Below, piece by piece: positions 38,587 to 52,430 of a stretch of 64,000 nt of DNA. The notes below the pieces were generated by a model, which worked only from the letters and a program-made list of their open reading frames with translations, was not told the origin of the DNA and ran no database searches. Location of the stretch: the NCBI RefSeq assembly GCF_051020975.1, contig NW_027478159.1, positions 10,618,501 to 10,682,500 on the forward strand, written 5' to 3'. This DNA comes from Osmia lignaria lignaria (taxonomy: Eukaryota; Arthropoda; Insecta; Hymenoptera; Megachilidae). The translations under genes and the position numbers were made by a program. Each line of letters starts with the position of its first letter. Within the stretch, counting starts at the first letter, position 1.

Positions 38587-39874
38587 TTGCAGATTTATCT
38601 CAAGGGAAGGGGCCTGACGGACATATTTCGAGATATTTCTTCTTCTTGTTGTTCTTCTTCTGCACAGCTAAGCTGGAAGTGGCATTTGCGGCTCGCACTA
38701 GTGCAGAGTTATCTCAAAGAAAGGGGCCACGGTGTTTCTGTATCTCTATTATGTTGGTGCGGCTTCGGAACTTTTAAATATCTCGATATATCTCGAAAAC
38801 TACGCTTCTGATCAAAAAATATCATAGAACATAAATTGTAGGAAACATAATTCGCTACAAAAAACGTATCTTAACATTTTGCCATAGCTCGCTTCGTTTC
38901 CGAGATATTTGCAGATTCAGCTCAAAGGAACGGGCCTGACGGACATATTTCGAGATACTTCTTCTTCTTGTTGTTTTTCCTCTGCACAGCTAAGCTGGAA
39001 GTGGCATTTGCAGCTCGCAATAGTGCAGAGTTATCTCAAAGAAAGGGGCCACGGTGTTTCTGTATCTCTATTATGTTGGTGCGGCTTCGGAACTTTTAAA
39101 TATCTTGATATATCTCGAGAACTACGCATCTGATCAAAAAATATCATAGAACATAAAAAGTAGGAAACTTAATTCTCTACAAAAAAGGTCTCTTAATATT
39201 TTGCCATAGCTCGCTTCGTTTCCGAGATATTTGCAGATTTATCTCAAGGGAAGGGGCCTGACGGACATATTTCGAGATATTTCTTCTTCTTGTTGTTCTT
39301 CTTCTGCACAGCTAAGCTGGAAGTGGCATTTGCAGCGCGCAATAGTGCAGAGTTATCTCAAAGAGAGGGGCCACGGTGTTTCTGTATCTCTATTATGTTG
39401 GTGCGGCTTCGGAACTTTTAAGTATCTTGATCTATCTCGAGAACTACGCATCTGATCAAAAAATATCATAGAAGATAAAAAGTAGGAAACTTAATTCTCT
39501 ACAAAAAAGGTCTCTTAACATTTCGCCATAGCTCGCATCGTTTCCGAGATATTTGCAGATTTATCTCAAGGGAAGGGGCCTGTCGGACATATTTCGAGAT
39601 ATTTCTTCTTCTTGTTGCTCTTCTTCTGCACAGCTAAGCTGGAAGTGGCATTTGCGGCTCGCACTAGTGCAGAGTTATCTCAAAGAAAGGGGCCACGGTG
39701 TTTCTGTATCTCTATTATGTTGGTGCGGCTTCGGAACTTTTAAATATCTCGATATATCTCGAAAACTACGCTTCTGATCAAAAAATATCATAGAACATAA
39801 ATTGTAGGAAACATAATTCTCTACAAAAAACGTCTCTTAACATTTTGCCATAGCTCGCTTCGTTTCCGAGATAT
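38587..39874 (+). repeat. 4-monomer HOR, copy 3 (1288 bp)
   Basis: Same order as copies 1 and 2. Its third monomer reads CCTGACGG where the others read CCTGTCGG (A at 39261). Its fourth monomer switches to an alpha 3' half (CTCGAAAACTACGCTTC), so the unit boundary with the next block falls inside this monomer. Confidence 0.9.
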
Positions 39875-42800
39875 TTGCAGATTTATCTCAAGGGAAGTGG
39901 CCTGACGGACATATTTCGAGATATTTCTTCTTCTTGTTGTTCTTCTTCTGCACAGCTAAGCTGGAAGTGGCATTTGCGGCTCGCACTAGTGCAGAGTTAT
40001 CTCAAAGAAAGGGGCCACGGTGTTTCTGTATCCCTATTATGTTGGTGCGGCTTCGGAGCTTTTAAATATCTCGATATATCTCGAAAACTACGCTTCTGAT
40101 CAAAAAATATCATAGAACATAAATTGTAGGAAACATAATTCTCTAAAAAAACGGTCTCTTAACATTTTGCCATAGCTCGCTTCGTTTCCGAGATATTTGC
40201 AGATTCAGCTCAAGGGAAGGGGCCTGTCGGACATATTTCGAGATATTTCTTCTTCTTGTTGCTCTTCTTCTGCACAGCTAAGCTGGAAGTGGCATTTGCG
40301 AGTCGCACTAGTGCAGAGTTATCTCAAAGAAAGGGGCCAGTGTGTTTCTGTATCTCTATTATGTTGGTGCGGCTTCGGAACTTTTAAATATCTCGATATA
40401 TCTCGAAAACTACGCTTCTGATCAAAAAATATCATAGAACATAAATTGTAGGAAACATAATTCTCTACAAAAAACGTCTCTTAACATTTTGCCATAGCTC
40501 GCTTCGTTTCCGAGATATTTGCAGATTCAGCTCAAAGGAACTGGCCTGACGGACATATTTCGAGATATTTCTTCTTCTTGTTGTTCTTCTTCTGCACAGC
40601 TAAGCTGGAAGTGGCATTTACAGCTCGCAATAGTGCAGAGTTATCTCAAAGAAAGGGGCCACGGTGTTTCTGTATCTCTATTATGTTGGTGCGGCTTCGG
40701 AACTTTTAAATATCTTGATATATCTCGAGAACTACGCATCTGATCAAAAAATATCATAGAACATAAAAAGTAGGAAACTTAATTCTCTACAAAAAAGGTC
40801 TCTCAACATTTTGCCATAGCTCGCTTCGTTTCCGAGATATTTGCAGATTTATCTCAAGGGAAGGGGCCTGACGGACATATTTCGAGATATTTCTTCTTCT
40901 TGTTGTTCTTCTTCTGCACAGCTAAGCTGGAAGTGGCATTTACAGCTCGCAATAGTGCAGAGTTATCTCAAAGAAAGGGGCCACGGTGTTTCTGTATCTC
41001 TATTATGTTGGTGCGGCTTCGGAACTTTTAAATATCTTGATATATCTCGAGAACTACGCCTCTGATCGAAAAATATCATAGAACATAAAAAGTAGGAAAC
41101 TTAATTCTCTACAAAAAAGGTCTCTTAACATTTTGCCATAGCTCGCTTCGTTTCCGAGATATTTGCAGATTTATCTCAAGGGAAGGGGCCTGACGGACAT
41201 ATTTCGAGATATTTCTTCTTCTTGTTGTTCTTCCTCTGCACAGCTAAGCTGGAAGTGGCATTTGCAGCTCGCAATAGTGCAGAGTTATCTCAAAGAAAGG
41301 GGCCACGGTGTTTCTGTATCTCTATTATGTTGGTGCGGCTTCGGAACTTTTAAATATCTTGATATATCTCGAGAACTACGCATCTGATCAAAAAATATCA
41401 TAGAACATCAAAAGTAGGAAACTTAATTCTCTACACAAAAGGTCTCTTAACATTTTGCCATAGCTCGCTTCGTTTCCGAGATATTTGCAGATTTATCTCA
41501 AGGGAAGGGGCCTGACGGACATATTTCGAGATATTTCTTCTTCTTGTTGTTCTTCTTCTGCACAGCTAAGCTGGAAGTGGCATTTGCGGCTCGCACTAGT
41601 GCAGAGATATCTCAACGAAAGGGGCCACAGTGTTTCTGTATCTCTATTATGTTGGTGCGGCCTCGGAACTTTTAAATATCTTGATATATCTCGAAAACTA
41701 CGCTTCTGATCAAAAAATATCATAGAACATAAATTGTAGGAAACATAATTCTCTACAAAAAAGGTCTCTTAACATTTTGCCATAGCTCGCTTCGTTTCCG
41801 AGATATTTGCAGATATATCTCAAGGGAAGGGGCCTGACGGACATATTTCGAGATATTTCTTCTTCTTGTTGTTCCTCTTCTGCACAGCTAAGCTGGAGGT
41901 GGCATTTACAGCTCGCAATAGTGCAGAGTTATCTCAAAGAAAGGGGCCACGGTGTTTCTGTATCTCTATTATGTTGGTGCGGCTTCGGAACTTTTAAATA
42001 TCTCGATATATCTCGAAAACTGCGCTTCTGATGAAAAAATATCATAGAACATAAATTGTAGGAAACATAATTCTCTACAAAAAAGGTCTCTTAACATTTT
42101 GCAATAGCTCGCTTCGTTTCCGAGATATTTGCAGATTTATCTCAAGGGAAGGTGCCTGACGGACATATTTCGAGATATTTCTTCTTCTTGTTGTTCTTGT
42201 TCTGCACAGCTAAGCTGGAAGTGGCATTTGCGGCTCGCACTAGTGCAGAGTTATCTCAAAGAAAGGGGCCACGGTGTTTCTGTATCTCTATTATGTTGGT
42301 GCGGCTTCGGAACTTTTAAATATCTCGATATATCTCGAAAACTACGCTTCTGATCAAAAAATATCATTGAACATAAATTGTAGGAAACATAATTCTCTAC
42401 AAAAAACGTCTCTTAACATTTTGCCATAGCTCGCTTCGTTTCCGAGATATTTGCAGATTCAGCTCAAAGGAACTGGCCTGACGGACATATTTCGAGATAT
42501 TCCTTCTTCTTGTTGTTCTTCCTCTGCACAGCTAAGCTGGAAGTGGCATTTGCAGCTCGCAATAGTGCAGAGTTATCTCAAAGAAAGGGGCCACGGTGTT
42601 TCTGTATCTCTATTATGTTGGTGCGGCTTCGGAACTTTTGAATATCTTGATATATCTCGAGAACTACGCATCTGATCAAAAAATATCATAGAACATAAAT
42701 TGTAGGAAACATAATTCTCTACAAAAAAGGTCTCTTAACATTTTGCCATAGCTCGCTTCGTTTCCGAGATATTTGCAGATTCAGCTCAAAGGAACTGGCC

Positions 42801-43738
42801 TGACGGACATATTTCGAGATATTCCTTCTTCTTGTTGTTCTTCCTCTGCACAGCTAAGCTGGAAGTGGCATTTGCAGCTCGCAATAGTGCAGAGTTATCT
42901 CAAAGAAAGGGGCCACGGTGTTTCTGTATCTCTATTATGTTGGTGCGACTTCGGAACTTTTAAATATCTTGATGTATCTCGAGAACTACGCATCTGATCA
43001 GAAAATATCATAGAAGATAAAAAGTAGGAAACTTAATTCTCTACAAAAAAGGTCTCTTAACATTTTGCCATAGCTCGCTTCGTTTCCGAGATATTTGCAG
43101 ATTTATCTCAAGGTAAGGGGCCTGACGGACATATTTCGAGATATTTCTTCTTCTTGTTGTTCTTCTTCTGCACAGCTAAGCTGGAAGTGGCATTTGCAGC
43201 TCGCAATAGTGCATAGTTATCTGAAAGAAAGGGGCCACGGTGTTTCTGTATCTCTATTATGTTGGTGCGGCTTCGGAACTTTTAAATATCTTGATATATC
43301 TCGAGAACTACGCATCTGATCAAAAAATATCATAGAACATAAAAAGTAGGAAACTCAATTCTCTACAAAAAAGGTCTCTTAACATTTTGCAATAGCTCGC
43401 TTCGTTTCCGAGATATTTGCAGATTTATCTCAAGGGAAGGTGCCTGACGGACATATTTCGAGATACTTCTTCTTCTTGTTGTTCTTGTTCTGCACAGCTA
43501 AGCTGGAAGTGGCATTTGCGGCTCGCACTAGTGCAGAGTTATCTCAAAGAAAGGGGCCACGGTGTTTCTGTATCTCTATTATGTTGGTGCGGCTTCGGAA
43601 CTTTTAAATATCTTGATATATCTCGAGAACTACGCTTCTGATCAAAAAATATCATAGAACATAAATTGTAGGAAACATAATTCTCTACAAAAAACGTCTC
43701 TTAACATTTTGCCATAGCTCGCTTCGTTTCCGAGATAT
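39875..43738 (+). repeat. Mosaic satellite block, twelve monomers
   Basis: Contains several partial duplications. 42129 and 43417 (GAAGGTGCC, GTTCTTGTTCTG, preceded by TTGCAATAGC) are 1288 bp apart. 42451 and 42773 are adjacent relatives sharing ATTCCTTCTTC. Private marks include GGCCAGTGTG at about 40335, GCGAGTCGCAC at about 40296 and CTGATGAAAA at about 42028. GAGATATCTC first appears here, at about 41605. No unique DNA is present. Confidence 0.8.
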
Positions 43739-45348
43739 TTGCAGATTCAGCTCAAAGGAACTGGCCTGACGGACATATTTCGAGATATTTCTTCTTCTTG
43801 TTGTTCTTCTTCTGCACAGCTAAGCTGGAAGTGGCATTTGCGGCTCGCACTAGTGCAGAGTTATCTCAAAGAAAGGGGCCACGGTGTTTCTGTATCTCTA
43901 TTATGTTGGTGCGGCTTCGGAACTTTTAAATATCTTGATATATCTCGAGAACTACGCGTCTGATCAAAAAATATCATAGAACATAAAAAGTAGGAAACAT
44001 AATTCTCTACAAAAAAGGTCTCTTAACATTTTGCCATAGCTCGCTTCGTTTCCGAGATATTTGCAGATTTATCTCAAGGGAAGGGGCCTGACGGACATAT
44101 TTCGAGATATTTCTTCTTCTTGTTGTTCTTCTTCTGCGCAGCTAAGCTGGAAGTGGCATTTGCAGCTCGCAATAGTGCAGAGATATCTCAAAGAAAGGGG
44201 CCACGGTGTTTCTGTATCTCTATTATGTTGGTGCGGCTTCGGAACTTTTAAATATCTTGATATATCTCGAGAACTACGCATCTGATCCAAAAATATCATA
44301 GAACATAAATAGTAGGAAACTTAATTCTCTACAAAAAAGGTCTCTCAACATTTTGCCATAGCTCGCTTCGTTTCCGAGATATTTGCAGATTTATCTCAAG
44401 GGAAGGGGCCTAACGGACATATTTCCAGATATTTCTTCTTCTTGTTGTTCTTCTTCTGCACAGCTAAGCTGGAAGTGGCATTTGCGGCTCGCACTAGTGC
44501 AGAGTTATCTCAAAGAAAGGGGCCACGGTGTTTCTGTATCTCTATTATGTTGGTGCAGCTTCAGAACTTTTAAATATCTTGATGTATCTCGAGAACTACG
44601 CATCTGATCAAAAAATATCATGGAACATAAAAAGTAGAAAACGTAATTCTCTACAGAAAAGGTCTCTTAACATTTTGCCATAGCTCGCTTCGTTTCCGAG
44701 ATATTTGCAGATTTATCTCAAGGGAAGGGGCCTGACGGACATATTTCGAGATGTTTCTTCTTCTTGTTGTTCTTCTTCTGCACAGCTAAACTGGACGTGG
44801 CATTTCCAGCTCGCAATAGTGCAGAGTTATCTCAAAGAGAGGGGCCACGGTGTTTCTGTATCTCTATTATGTTGGTGCGGCTTCGGAACTTTTAAATATC
44901 TTGATATATCTCGAGAACTACGCATCTGATCAAAAAATATCATAGAACATAAATTGTAGGAAACATAATTGTCTACAAAAAAGGTCTCTTAACATTTTGC
45001 CATAGCTCGCTTCGTTTCCGAGATACTTGCCGATTTATCTCAAGGGAAGGGGCCTGACGGACATATTTCGAGATATTTCTTCTTCTTGTTGTTCTTCTTC
45101 TGCACAGCTAAGCTGGAAGTGGCATTTGCAGCTCGCAATTGTGCAGAGTTACCTCAAAGAGAGGGGCCACGGTGTTTCTGTATCTCTATTATGTTGGTGC
45201 GGCTTCGGAACTTTTAAATATCTTGATATATCTCGAGAACTACGAATCTGATCAGAAAATATCATAGAAGATAAAAAGTAGGAAACTTAATTCTCTACAA
45301 AAAAGGTCTCTTAACATTTTGCCATAGCTCGCTTCGTTTCCGAGATAT
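43739..45348 (+). repeat. 5-monomer HOR, copy 1 (1610 bp)
   Basis: Monomers start at 43739, 44061, 44383, 44705 and 45027. The second to fourth are repeated 1610 bp later with shared marks: CTGCGCAGC and GAGATATCTC, ATTTCCAGATATT with GTGCAGCTTCAG and GATGTATC, and AACTGGACGTGGC. The fifth has ATACTTGCCGATTTATC and CAATTGTGCAG. GATGTTTC at 44753 is private to this copy. Confidence 0.85.
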
Positions 45349-46636
45349 TTGCAGATTTATCTCAAGGGAAGGGGCCTGACGGACATATTTCGAGATATTT
45401 CTTCTTCTTGTTGTTCTTCTTCTGCACAGCTAAGCTGGAAGTGGCATTTGCGGCTCGCACTAGTGCAGAGTTATCTCAAAGAAAGGGGCCACGGTGTTTC
45501 TGTATCTCTATTATGTTGGTGCGGCTTCGGAACTTTTAAATATCTTGATATATCTCGAGAACTACGCGTCTGATCAAAAAATATCATAGAACATAAAAAG
45601 TAGGAAACATAATTCTCTACAAAAAAGGTCTCTTAACATTTTGCCATAGCTCGCTTCGTTTCCGAGATATTTGCAGATTTATCTCAAGGGAAGGGGCCTG
45701 ACGGACATATTTCGAGATATTTCTTCTTCTTGTTGTTCTTCTTCTGCGCAGCTAAGCTGGAAGTGGCATTTGCAGCTCGCAATAGTGCAGAGATATCTCA
45801 AAGAAAGGGGCCACGGTGTTTCTGTATCTCTATTATGTTGGTGCGGCTTCGGAACTTTTAAATATCTTGATATATCTCGAGAACTACGCATCTGATCCAA
45901 AAATATCATAGAACATAAATAGTAGGAAACTTAATTCTCTACAAAAAAGGTCTCTCAACATTTTGCCATAGCTCGCTTCGTTTCCGAGATATTTGCAGAT
46001 TTATCTCAAGGGAAGGGGCCTAACGGACATATTTCCAGATATTTCTTCTTCTTGTTGTTCTTCTTCTGCACAGCTAAGCTGGAAGTGGCATTTGCGGCTC
46101 GCACTAGTGCAGAGTTATCTCAAAGAAAGGGGCCACGGTGTTTCTGTATCTCTATTATGTTGGTGCAGCTTCAGAACTTTTAAATATCTTGATGTATCTC
46201 GAGAACTACGCATCTGATCAAAAAATATCATGGAACATAAAAAGTAGAAAACGTAATTCTCTACAGAAAAGGTCTCTTAACATTTTGCCATAGCTCGCTT
46301 CGTTTCCGAGATATTTGCAGATTTATCTCAAGGGAAGGGGCCTGACGGACATATTTCGAGATATTTCTTCTTCTTGTTGTTCTTCTTCTGCACAGCTAAA
46401 CTGGACGTGGCATTTCCAGCTCGCAATAGTGCAGAGTTATCTCAAAGAGAGGGGCCACGGTGTTTCTGTATCTCTATTATGTTGGTGCGGCTTCGGAACT
46501 TTTAAATATCTTGATATATCTCGAGAACTACGCATCTGATCAAAAAATATCATAGAACATAAAAAGTAGGAAACATAATTGTCTACAAAAAAGGTCTCTT
46601 AACATTTTGCCATAGCTCGCTTCGTTTCCGAGATAT
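45349..46636 (+). repeat. 5-monomer HOR, copy 2, lacking the fifth monomer (1288 bp)
   Basis: Monomers at 45349, 45671, 45993 and 46315 match the first four of copy 1 from the 3' half of the first onward. The ATACTTGCCG monomer that should follow is absent. Instead the array enters the 6-monomer HOR. The last copy also has AAAAAG before GAAACATAATTG where its partner has AAATTG. Confidence 0.85.
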
Positions 46637-48567
46637 TTGCAGATTTATCTCAAGGGAAGGGGCCTGACGGACATATTTCGAGATATTTCTTCTTCTTGTT
46701 GTTCTTCTTCTGCACAGCTAAGCTGGAAGTGGCATTTGCGGCTCGCACTATTGCAGAGTTATCTCAAAGAAAGGGGCCACGGTGTTTCTGTATCTTTATT
46801 ATGTTGGTGCGGCTTCGGAACTTTTAAATATCTTGATATATCTCCAGAACTACGCGTCTGATTAAAAAATATCATAGAACATAAAAAGTAGGAAACTTAA
46901 TTCTCTACAAAAAGGTCTGTTAACATTTTGCCATAGCTCGGTTCGTTTCCGAGATATTTGCAGATTTATCTCAAGGGAAGGGGCCTGACGGACATATTTC
47001 GAGATATTTCTTCTTCTTGTTGTTCTTCTTCTGCACAGCTAAGCTGGAAGTGGCATTTGCAGCTCGCAATAGTGCAGAGCTATCTCAAAGAAAGGGGCCA
47101 CGGTGTTTCTGTATCTCTATTATGTTGGTGCGGCTTCGGAACTTTTAAATATCTTGATATATCTCGAGAACTACGCGTCTGATCAAAAAATATCATAGAA
47201 CATAAAAAGTAGGAAACATAATTCTCTACAAAAAAGGTCTCTTAACATTTTGCCATAGCTCGCTTCGTTTCCGAGATATTTGCAGATTTATCTCAAGGGA
47301 AGGGGCCTGACGGACATATTTCGAGATATTTCTTCTTCTTGTTGTTCTTCTTCTGCGCAGCTAAGCTGGAAGTGGCATTTGTAGCTCGCAATAGTGCAGA
47401 GATATCTCAAAGAAAGGGGCCACGGTGTTTCTGTATCTCTATTATGTTGGTGCGGCTTCGGAACTTTTAAATATCTTGATATATCTCGAGAACTACGCGT
47501 CTGATCAAAAAATATCATAGAACATAAAAAGTAGGAAACATAATTCTCTACAAAAAAGGTCTCTTAACATTTTGCCATAGCTCGCTTCGTTTCCGAGATA
47601 TTTGCAGATTTATCTCAAGGGAAGGGGCCTGACGGACATATTTCGAGATATTTCTTCTTCTTGTTGTTCTTCTTCTGCGCAGCTAAGCTGGAAGTGGCAT
47701 TTGCAGCTCGCAATAGTGCAGAGATATCTCAAAGAAAGGGGCCACGGTGTTTCTGTATCTCTATTATGTTGGTGCAGCTTCAGAACTTTTAAATATCTTG
47801 ATCTATCTCGAGAACTACGCATCTGATCAAAAAATATCATGGAACATAAAAAGTAGAAAACTTAATTCTCTACAGAAAAGGTCTCTTAACATTTTGCCAT
47901 AGCTCGCTTCGTTTCCGAGATATTTGCAGATTTATCTCAAGGGAAGGGGCCTGACGGACATATTTCGAGATATTTCTTCTTCTTGTTGTTCTTCTTCTGC
48001 ACAGCTAAACTGGACGTGGCATTTCCAGCTCGCAATAGTGCAGAGTTATCTCAAAGAGAGGGGCCACGGTGTTTCTGTATCTCTATTATGTTGGTGCGGC
48101 TTCGGAACTTTTAAATATCTTGATATATCTCGAGAACTACGCATCTGATCAAAAAATATCATAGAACATAAATTGTAGGAAACATAATTGTCTACAAAAA
48201 AGGTCTCTTAACATTTTGCCATAGCTCGCTTCGTTTCCGAGATACTTGCCGATTTATCTCAAGGGAAGGGGCCTGACGGACATATTTCGAGATATTTCTT
48301 CTTCTTGTTGTTCTTCTTCTGCACAGCTAAGCTGGAAGTGGCATTTGCAGCTCGCAATTGTGCAGAGTTATCTCAAAGAGAGGGGCCACGGTGTTTCTGT
48401 ATCTCTATTATGTTGGTGCGGCTTCGGAACTTTTAAATATCTTGATATATCTCGAGAACTACGAATCTGATCAGAAAATATCATAGAAGATAAAAAGTAG
48501 GAAACTTAATTCTCTACAAAAAAGGTCTCTTAACATTTTGCCATAGCTCGCTTCGTTTCCGAGATAT
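46637..48567 (+). repeat. 6-monomer HOR, copy 1 (1931 bp)
   Basis: Monomers at 46637, 46958, 47280, 47602, 47924 and 48246. Marks: TATCTTTATT with ATCTCCAG and GATTAAAA and a 1-bp-short A-tract in the first; AGAGCTATCTC in the second; CTGCGCAGC with TTTGTAGCTC in the third; GTGCAGCTTCAG in the fourth; AACTGGACGTGGC in the fifth; ATACTTGCCG in the sixth. Private marks of this copy are CACTATTGCAG, GCTCGGTTCG and GATCTATC. Confidence 0.88.
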
Positions 48568-50498
48568 TTGCAGATTTATCTCAAGGGAAGGGGCCTGACG
48601 GACATATTTCGAGATATTTCTTCTTCTTGTTGTTCTTCTTCTGCACAGCTAAGCTGGAAGTGGCATTTGCGGCTCGCACTAGTGCAGAGTTATCTCAAAG
48701 AAAGGGGCCACGGTGTTTCTGTATCTTTATTATGTTGGTGCGGCTTCGGAACTTTTAAATATCTTGATATATCTCCAGAACTACGCGTCTGATTAAAAAA
48801 TATCATAGAACATAAAAAGTAGGAAACTTAATTCTCTACAAAAAGGTCTGTTAACATTTTGCCATAGCTCGCTTCGTTTCCGAGATATTTGCAGATTTAT
48901 CTCAAGGGAAGGGGCCTGACGGACATATTTCGAGATATTTCTTCTTCTTGTTGTTCTTCTTCTGCACAGCTAAGCTGGAAGTGGCATTTGCAGCTCGCAA
49001 TAGTGCAGAGCTATCTCAAAGAAAGGGGCCACGGTGTTTCTGTATCTCTATTATGTTGGTGCGGCTTCGGAACTTTTAAATATCTTGATATATCTCGAGA
49101 ACTACGCGTCTGATCAAAAAATATCATAGAACATAAAAAGTAGGAAACATAATTCTCTACAAAAAAGGTCTCTTAACATTTTGCCATAGCTCGCTTCGTT
49201 TCCGAGATATTTGCAGATTTATCTCAAGGGAAGGGGCCTGACGGACATATTTCGAGATATTTCTTCTTCTTGTTGTTCTTCTTCTGCGCAGCTAAGCTGG
49301 AAGTGGCATTTGTAGCTCGCAATAGTGCAGAGATATCTCAAAGAAAGGGGCCACGGTGTTTCTGTATCTCTATTATGTTGGTGCGGCTTCGGAACTTTTA
49401 AATATCTTGATATATCTCGAGAACTACGCGTCTGATCAAAAAATATCATAGAACATAAAAAGTAGGAAACATAATTCTCTACAAAAAAGGTCTCTTAACA
49501 TTTTGCCATAGCTCGCTTCGTTTCCGAGATATTTGCAGATTTATCTCAAGGGAAGGGGCCTGACGGACATATTTCGAGATATTTCTTCTTCTTGTTGTTC
49601 TTCTTCTGCGCAGCTAAGCTGGAAGTGGCATTTGCAGCTCGCAATAGTGCAGAGATATCTCAAAGAAAGGGGCCACGGTGTTTCTGTATCTCTATTATGT
49701 TGGTGCAGCTTCAGAACTTTTAAATATCTTGATGTATCTCGAGAACTACGCATCTGATCAAAAAATATCATGGAACATAAAAAGTAGAAAACTTAATTCT
49801 CTACAGAAAAGGTCTCTTAACATTTTGCCATAGCTCGCTTCGTTTCCGAGATATTTGCAGATTTATCTCAAGGGAAGGGGCCTGACGGACATATTTCGAG
49901 ATATTTCTTCTTCTTGTTGTTCTTCTTCTGCACAGCTAAACTGGACGTGGCATTTCCAGCTCGCAATAGTGCAGAGTTATCTCAAAGAGAGGGGCCACGG
50001 TGTTTCTGTATCTCTATTATGTTGGTGCGGCTTCGGAACTTTTAAATATCTTGATATATCTCGAGAACTACGCATCTGATCAAAAAATATCATAGAACAT
50101 AAATTGTAGGAAACATAATTGTCTACAAAAAAGGTCTCTTAACATTTTGCCATAGCTCGCTTCGTTTCCGAGATACTTGCCGATTTATCTCAAGGGAAGG
50201 GGCCTGACGGACATATTTCGAGATATTTCTTCTTCTTGTTGTTCTTCTTCTGCGCAGCTAAGCTGGAAGTGGCATTTGCAGCTCGCAATTGTGCAGAGTT
50301 ATCTCAAAGAGAGGGGCCACGGTGTTTCTGTATCTCTATTATGTTGGTGCGGCTTCGGAACTTTTAAATATCTTGATATATCTCGAGAACTACGAATCTG
50401 ATCAGAAAATATCATAGAAGATAAAAAGTAGGAAACTTAATTCTCTACAAAAAAGGTCTCTTAACATTTTGCCATAGCTCGCTTCGTTTCCGAGATAT
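48568..50498 (+). repeat. 6-monomer HOR, copy 2 (1931 bp)
   Basis: Same six variants as 46637-48567 at a shift of 1931 bp. The sixth monomer has CTGCGCAGC, also seen in the copy at 55649. This block is the start of the second 5472-bp super-duplication, with its partner at 54040. Confidence 0.88.
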
Positions 50499-52430
50499 TT
50501 GCAGATTTATCTCATGGTAAGGGGCCTGACGGACATATTTCGAGATATTTCTTCTTCTTGTTGTTCTTCTTCTGCACAGCTAAACTGGACGTGCCATTTC
50601 CAGCTCGCAATAGTGCAGAGTTATCTCAAAGAGAGGGGCCACGGTGTTTCTGTATCTCTATTATGTTGGTGCGGCTTCGGAACTTTTAAATATCTTGATA
50701 TATCTCGAGAACTACGCATCTGATCAAAAAATATCATAGAACATAAATTGTAGGAAACATAATTGTCTACAAAAAAGGTCTCTTAACATTTTGCCATAGC
50801 TCGCTTCGTTTCCGAGATACTTGCAGATTTATCTCATGGTAAGGGGCCTGACGGACATATTTCGAGATATTTCTTCTTCTTGTTGTTCTTCTTCTGCACA
50901 GCTAAGCTGGAAGTGGCATTTGCAGCTCGCAATAGTGCATAGTTATCTCAAAGAAAGGGGCCACGGTGTTTCTGTATCTCTATTATGTTGGTGCGGCTTC
51001 GGAACTTTTAAATATCTTGATATATCTCGAGAACTACGCATCTGATCAAAAAATATCATAGAAGATAAAAAGTAGGGAACTTAATTCTCTACAAAAAAGG
51101 TCTCTTAACATTTTCCCATACCTGGCATCGTTTCCGAGATATTTGCAGATTTATCTCAAGGGAAGGGGCCTGACGGACATATTTCGAGATATTTCTTCTT
51201 CTTGTTGTTCTTCTTCTGCACAGCTAAGCTGGAAGTGGCATTTGCGGCTCGCACTAGTGCAGAGTTATCTCAAAGAAAGGGGCCACGGTGTTTCTGTATC
51301 TCTATTATGTTGGTGCGGCTTCGGAACTTTTAAATATCTCGATATATCTCGAAAACTACGCATCTGATCAAAAAATATCATAGAATATAAAAAGTAGGAA
51401 ACATAATTCTCTACAAAAAACGTCTCTTAACATTTTGCCGTAGCTCGCTTCGTTTCCGAGATATTTGCAGATTTATCTCAAGGGATGGGGCCTAACGGAC
51501 ATATTTCGAGATATTTCTTCTTCTTGTTGTTCTTCTTCTGCACAGCTAAACTGGAAGTGGCATTTCCAGGTCGCAATAGTGCAGAGTTATCTCAAAGAAA
51601 GGAGCCACGGTGTTTCTGTATCTCTATTATGTTGGTGCGTCTTCGGAACTTTTAAATATCTTGATATATCTCGAGAACTACGCGTCTGATCAAAAAATAT
51701 CATAGAACATAAAAAGTAGGAAACATAATTCTCCACAAAAAAGGTCTCTTAACATTTTGCCATAGCTCGCTTCGTTTCCGAGATATTTGCAGATTTATCT
51801 CAAGGTAAGGGGCCTGACGGATATATTTCGAGATATTTCTTCTTCTTGTTGTTCTTCTTCTGCACAGCTAAGCTGGAAGTGGCATTTGCAGCTCGCAATA
51901 GTGCATAGCTATCTGAAAGAAAGGGGCCACGGTGTTTCTGTATCTCTATTATGTTGGTGCGGCTTCGGAACTTTTAAATATCTTGATATATCTCGAGAAC
52001 TACGCTTCTGATCAAAAAATATCATAGAACATAAAAAGTAGGAAACTTAATTCGCTACAAAAAAGGTCTCTTAACATTTTGCCATAGCTCGCTTCGTTTC
52101 CGAGATATTTGCAGATTTATCTCAAGGGAAGGGGCCTAACGGACATATTTCGTGATATTTCTTCTTCTTGTTGTTCTTCTTCTGCACAGCTAAGCTGGAA
52201 GTGGCATTTGCAGCTCGCAATAGTGCAGAGTTATCTCAAAGAAAGGGGCCACGGTGTTTCTGTATCTCTATTATGTTGGTGCGGCTTCTTAACTTTTAAA
52301 TATCTTGATATATCTCGAGAACTACGCATCTGATCAAAAAATTTCATAGAACATAAAAAGTAGGAAACTCAATTCTCTACAAAAAAGGTCTCTGAACATT
52401 TTGCAATAGCTCGCTTCGTTTCCGAGATAT
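50499..52430 (+). repeat. Divergent six-monomer tail of the super-HOR, copy 1 (1932 bp)
   Basis: Monomers at 50499, 50821, 51143, 51465, 51787 and 52109. Marks: CTCATGGTAAGG in the first two, GTGCCATTTCC in the first, CCCATACCTGGCATCG before the third, GGGATGGGGCC and AAAGGAGCC in the fourth, CGGATATATTT and CATAGCTATCTG in the fifth, TTCGTGATATT and CTTCTTAAC in the sixth. The same series follows the partner unit at 55971-58224. Confidence 0.88.
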
